Assembly: GCF_000737515.1 (NCBI RefSeq)
Contig: NZ_CP006587.1
Coordinates: 1,553,001 to 1,617,000, forward strand
Reading direction: 5' to 3'
DNA from: Hymenobacter sp. APR13
GTDB lineage: Bacteria > Bacteroidota > Bacteroidia > Cytophagales > Hymenobacteraceae
Length of the DNA: 64,000 bases
The stretch's first letter is position 1. Every line of letters begins with the position of its first letter. The position numbers and the translations under genes were made by a program. The notes under the pieces were generated by a model that had not been told where the DNA came from, ran no database searches, and was given only the letters and a program-made list of their open reading frames with translations. Below, one piece after another: positions 60,482 to 64,000 of this stretch.

Positions 60482-62914
60482 ATGCTGTACTCAGACCTTA
60501 TGCTACTTGTTCGTTTTCTGCGCCTGCGCCACTGCTATCGGCTGGCGCTCCTGCTGCTGGCGGGGCTATCTGGTGGCGCCGGCGCCTATGGCCAGGCGCC
60601 TGACTTCAGCGCACTTGCCCGCCGGTTTGCCGGCTACCAGCAGAAGGCCGTTCCGGAGAAGCTGTTTCTGCACCTCGACCGGCCGCTGTACCTGAGCGGC
60701 GAAACCCTGTGGTTCAAGGCCTACACCGTAGACGGCACATACAACCGCCCCCTGGCTATGAGCAGCGTGGCGTACGTGGAAGTGCTGGACGCCCGCAACA
60801 CGCCCGTGCTGCAAACCAAAATTGCGCTGGCCCAGGCGACCGGGCACGGCTCGTTCCTGCTGCCCGCCAGTATGCCGTCGGGCACCTACCAGGTGCGGGC
60901 CTACACCAGCTGGATGAAGAATTTTGGGGCGGAATCCTTCTATCAGCAGGCCGTGACGGTAGTCAATACGTTCACGACGGCCGGTGCCCAGGCGGCCAAA
61001 GACTCGGTGGCCTATGACGTGCAGTTTTATCCGGAGGGCGGCAACCTGGTAGCGGGTCTCAGCAGCAAAGTGGCTTTCAAGGCCGTGAATGCCGTGGGCC
61101 AGAGCGTGGCAGTTGAGGGCCGCGTGCTCAACCAGCAGAACAAGCCCGTGGCTACCTTCCGCACGCTGCGCCACGGCATGGGCAGCTTTATGCTGACGCC
61201 TGAAGTTGGCGCCACCTATAAGGCCATCGTGACGGTGCGCAACGGGCCAACCATCAGCCGGGACTTACCGCGGGCCTTTCCGCAGGGTGTGGTGATGCGC
61301 CTGGAGCGCACTGCCTCCCGGCAGCTCACCATTGCCGTGCAATCGACGCAGAAGCAGCCGGAAGCCGTGTTTCTGCTGGCGCACGCACGCCAGCAGGTGG
61401 TGGTAGCGGCGCAGAGCCAGCTTATCGACGGGCAGGCTACTTTCACCGTCGATGCACAACAGCTGCTCCCCGGTGTGTCGCACTTTACCGTGTTTGGGGC
61501 CAACCAGCAGCCGCTGTGCGAACGGCTGTTCTTCCAACCACCGCCGCCGCCCCTGGCCATTACGGCGGTTGCTGATCAGCAGGCCTACCCCACCCGCGGC
61601 AACGTGCGCATTGCCGTAGCCACCCCCGGCGCCACAGATTCCCGGGCCAACCTATCGATGGCGGTGTATCGGCTGGATTCTCTGAGTGCCAAACCGGGGC
61701 CGGACATCCACAGCTACCTGCAGCTCACCGCCGACCTGCGAGGCAGGGTGGAAAACCCGGAGTACTACCTGCAGTCCACGGCCCCAGACCTGCCGGAAGC
61801 TACCGACAACCTGATGCTTACGCAGGGCTGGAGCCGCTTCAAATGGGAGCAGGCGCTGGCCGCTACCCCACCGGTTTTCACGTACCTGCCGGAATTGCAC
61901 GGCCCGGTTGTGGAGGGCCGGGTGCTGCACCCGGTCAGCGGCCAGCCCGTGGCAGGCATCACCACGTATCTGTCGTCGCCGAGCCTTATCGTACAACTCA
62001 ACAATGCCGTCAGCGACGCCAGGGGCCGGGTACGTTTTGAGATGAACGACCTGTACGGGCCGCGTGACCTGATCATGCAAACCAACCCGGCCCAGGACAG
62101 CACCTGCCGCCTGGAAATTCTGCCGGCTTTTGCCAGCCAGTACACCCCCGCTTTCCCCATGGCAGCCGCGCCCGCCCTGCGGCTGCAGCCCAGCTACGCC
62201 GCGCGCCACCTGCAGGCGCAGCTGCAAACCCAGTATTTCGGGAAGTACCGCAACCGGTATACCCCACTTCGGCCCGACAGCGCCGCCTTCTACGGCTCGC
62301 CCGACGAGACCTACCTGCTGGACAAGTACACGCGCTTCAAGGTGATGGAAGAGGTGATGCGGGAGTACGTACCGGGCGTCATCGTCAGGATCCGGAAAGA
62401 CGGCTTTCATTTCCTGGTCATAGACAAGGTAAACCAGACCGTATTGGATGAAAACCCGATGGTGCTGCTGGACGGGGTGCCCGTGTTCAACATCAACAAA
62501 ATCATGGCGATGAACCCGCTCAGCATCCGCAAGCTGGATGTTATGGATGCGCGTTACTTCCACGGTTCCGCCATCTACGACGGGGTGGTGAGCTTCTCCA
62601 CTTACAAGGGTGATCTGGAAGGCTTCAAGCTCGACCCGCGGGTGCTGGTGCAGCAGTACGAGGGCCTGCAGGCACAGCGCGAGTTCTACGCCCCCCGCTA
62701 CGAAACCGCCGAAGCCCGGCAAAGCCGCCTCCCCGACCTGCGCAACCTGCTGTACTGGAACCCGGCCATCACCACCACCGGGCCCACCGCCAGCACTGTG
62801 GATTTCTATACCGGCGACCAGCCGGGCCGCTACTTGGTGGTGGTGCAGGGTTTGGCCTCCACCGGGCAGGCGGGCAGCACCAGCTTTGTGCTGGAAGTGA
62901 AGGGTGCGCTGTAA
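60482..62914 (+). CDS. MG2-like (macroglobulin-domain) protein with TonB plug-like C-terminal domain
   Basis: 810 residues with a signal peptide at ~20-38. The first domain is macroglobulin/MG2-like: EKLFLHLDRPLYLSGETLWF, KAYTVDG, SGTYQVRAYTSWMKNFG. Other beta-sandwich repeats follow (FYPEGGNLVAGLSSKVAFKA). Around residues 640-720 is a plug-like segment, NPMVLLDGVPVFNINKIMAM, NPLSIRKLDVMDARYFHGSA and IYDGVVSFSTYKGD, as in TonB receptors but with no barrel. It starts 4 bases after the DUF4249 stop. Presumably it acts at the outer membrane with the receptor. Confidence 0.88.
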   Translation: MLYSDLMLLVRFLRLRHCYRLALLLLAGLSGGAGAYGQAPDFSALARRFAGYQQKAVPEKLFLHLDRPLYLSGETLWFKAYTVDGTYNRPLAMSSVAYVEVLDARNTPVLQTKIALAQATGHGSFLLPASMPSGTYQVRAYTSWMKNFGAESFYQQAVTVVNTFTTAGAQAAKDSVAYDVQFYPEGGNLVAGLSSKVAFKAVNAVGQSVAVEGRVLNQQNKPVATFRTLRHGMGSFMLTPEVGATYKAIVTVRNGPTISRDLPRAFPQGVVMRLERTASRQLTIAVQSTQKQPEAVFLLAHARQQVVVAAQSQLIDGQATFTVDAQQLLPGVSHFTVFGANQQPLCERLFFQPPPPPLAITAVADQQAYPTRGNVRIAVATPGATDSRANLSMAVYRLDSLSAKPGPDIHSYLQLTADLRGRVENPEYYLQSTAPDLPEATDNLMLTQGWSRFKWEQALAATPPVFTYLPELHGPVVEGRVLHPVSGQPVAGITTYLSSPSLIVQLNNAVSDARGRVRFEMNDLYGPRDLIMQTNPAQDSTCRLEILPAFASQYTPAFPMAAAPALRLQPSYAARHLQAQLQTQYFGKYRNRYTPLRPDSAAFYGSPDETYLLDKYTRFKVMEEVMREYVPGVIVRIRKDGFHFLVIDKVNQTVLDENPMVLLDGVPVFNINKIMAMNPLSIRKLDVMDARYFHGSAIYDGVVSFSTYKGDLEGFKLDPRVLVQQYEGLQAQREFYAPRYETAEARQSRLPDLRNLLYWNPAITTTGPTASTVDFYTGDQPGRYLVVVQGLASTGQAGSTSFVLEVKGAL

Positions 62915-63072
62915 GGCAGCCGCCATTTTCAGCGCCTTTTGCGGCGAAAACTCCGGGTGGGTCCTGCAAATTAAAGCGCGCCGGCCACCGCGCCGCCCAG
63001 AAGTTGCGTAACCCGGAGGCCGGGCCGCGGGTTGTGCTGGCCCGGCCCGTTGCCTTCCGTACCTTCGCCCCT

Positions 63073-64000
63073 ATGACTCCTGACGCCCCCGCCGCCCAGC
63101 CCCACAAGCTTTTCCTGCTCGACGCCTTCGCCCTGATTTACCGCGCCCACTTTGCCTTCAGCAAGAACCCGCGCGTGAACTCCAAGGGCCTCAACACCGG
63201 AGCCATCCTGGGCTTCACCAACACGCTGGTGGAGGTGCTGCAGAAGGAAAAGCCCACCCACATCGGGGTGGCGTTTGATGCCGCCAAGAAGACGTTCCGC
63301 CACGAGCAGTACGCCGAGTACAAGGCCCAGCGCCAGGCCATGCCCGAGGATATCGGCCTAGCCATTCCCTACATCAAGCAGATCATCAAAGCCTTCCACA
63401 TCCCCATTTTGATGGTGGAAGGCTACGAGGCCGACGACGTGATTGGCACGCTGGCCCGCCGCGCCGAGGCCCAGGGCTTCGGCGAGGTGTTCATGATGAC
63501 GCCCGATAAGGACTACTGCCAGCTCGTGACGGACTGCATCAAAATCTACCGGCCGGCCTTCATGGGCAACGCCGCCGAAATTCTGGATGTGGCGCACGTG
63601 CTGCAGCGCTTCGAGGTGGAGCGGCCCGAGCAGGTGATTGACATTCTAGGGTTGCAGGGCGACGCTTCTGACAACATTCCGGGCATTCCGGGCATCGGCG
63701 AAAAAACGGCTAAGACCCTGATTCAGAAGTACGGCTCCGTCGAAAACCTGATTGCTAACGTCGACCAGCTCAAGGGCAAGCAGCAGGAAAACGTGCGCAA
63801 CTTCGCCGAGCAGGGCCTCATGAGCAAGGAGTTGGCCACCATTCACCTCGACGTGCCCATCGAATTTGAGGCCGACAAGCTGGTGCTGGATCAACCTGAT
63901 GCTGACCAGCTGCGGCAGCTGTTCGACGAGCTGGAATTCCGCCAGCTGGCCGCCCGCGTGCTGGGCGGCGGCAGCCCCGCCGGCGTGAGTGCCGCCCCGG
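63073..64000 (+). CDS. polA: DNA polymerase I, N-terminal 309 codons (3' end outside window)
   Basis: The ATG at 63073 begins MTPDAPAAQPHKLFLLDAFA. The 5'-3' exonuclease domain shows LIYRAHFAFSKNPRVNSKG, AFDAAKKTFRHEQYAEYKA, EGYEADDVIGTLARRAEAQG, MTPDKDYCQLV and the H3TH motif LGLQGDASDNIPGIPGIGEK. The metal-binding aspartates are present. The frame is still open at base 64000; the proofreading and polymerase domains would follow. The enzyme fills gaps in repair and removes RNA primers. TACCTTCG (63060-63067), just upstream, resembles a -7 box but has no -33 partner at the right distance. Confidence 0.95.
   Translation, partial: MTPDAPAAQPHKLFLLDAFALIYRAHFAFSKNPRVNSKGLNTGAILGFTNTLVEVLQKEKPTHIGVAFDAAKKTFRHEQYAEYKAQRQAMPEDIGLAIPYIKQIIKAFHIPILMVEGYEADDVIGTLARRAEAQGFGEVFMMTPDKDYCQLVTDCIKIYRPAFMGNAAEILDVAHVLQRFEVERPEQVIDILGLQGDASDNIPGIPGIGEKTAKTLIQKYGSVENLIANVDQLKGKQQENVRNFAEQGLMSKELATIHLDVPIEFEADKLVLDQPDADQLRQLFDELEFRQLAARVLGGGSPAGVSAAP

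Noticed and set aside
1..64000. Insertion sequence, integrase or prophage genes
   Set aside because: No transposase, integrase or phage structural motif was recognised; the only mobile-like signs are repeat elements and composition shifts.

Overview
The window is chromosomal DNA of a GC-rich member of the Bacteroidota, most likely Hymenobacter or a close relative (family Hymenobacteraceae). The evidence is a complete gldK-gldL-gldM-gldN type IX secretion/gliding operon with a PorP/SprF-type gene, five TonB-dependent receptors (four with a visible N-terminal carboxypeptidase-like regulatory domain and one, at 34899, with a similar front domain), DUF4249 and DUF4286 families, and promoters of the Bacteroidota type (TTG-N19-TAnnTTTG) instead of sigma70 -35/-10 boxes. 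Genus assignment is inference; no rRNA or tRNA gene was seen.

Layout. 1-5.8 kb: tail of a TPR protein (possibly the T9SS-associated SprE/PorW), penicillin-binding protein 1A and UvrC. 5.9-11.6 kb, minus strand: gldN, gldM, gldL, gldK and a PorP/SprF-like gene, with a promoter before gldK and another before the PorP/SprF-like gene. 11.7-20.9 kb: hemD, DUF4271, a WecA/MraY-type glycosyl-1-phosphate transferase, a small conserved protein coupled to lipB, yraN, a YwqK-like lipoprotein, htpG, a STAS-like protein and two tiny overlapping ORFs. 21-28.5 kb: a probable metal-handling island with a His-rich exported peptide, two related TonB receptors, an acidic lipoprotein and a His-rich CDF cation exporter. 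28.6-38.6 kb: MFS transporter, small proteins, GNAT, prolyl oligopeptidase, and a TonB receptor plus PepSY membrane protein that look like siderophore-iron uptake.

38.8-51.2 kb is the most striking region. Six long minus-strand genes form a cytoskeleton/motor-like cluster, reading in the direction of transcription: a VWA-like lipoprotein, a three-helix membrane protein, an FtsZ/tubulin-like protein, a giant Hsp70/actin-fold ATPase, a Pro/Ala-rich membrane-spanning protein, a MotA/ExbB/ZorA-like channel with a long helical tail, and a MotB/ZorB/OmpA-like partner (seven counting the small membrane protein). Three AT-richer small genes are interleaved between core genes, and one of them is bracketed by inverted copies of a repeat. 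I infer a cell-envelope machine combining an ion-driven motor with tubulin-like and actin-like nucleotide switches. Its role (membrane remodelling, phage defence or other) cannot be read from sequence.

51.5-64 kb: an NDP-sugar nucleotidyltransferase, LemA with two TPM-domain proteins, a 3'-5' exonuclease, an AT-rich orphan exported protein, a STN-TonB receptor/DUF4249/MG2-plug trio, and the start of DNA polymerase I, which runs off the end. Many intergenic gaps carry long inverted repeats of a few recurring families, often touching stop codons; they probably act as transcription terminators and REP-like elements.
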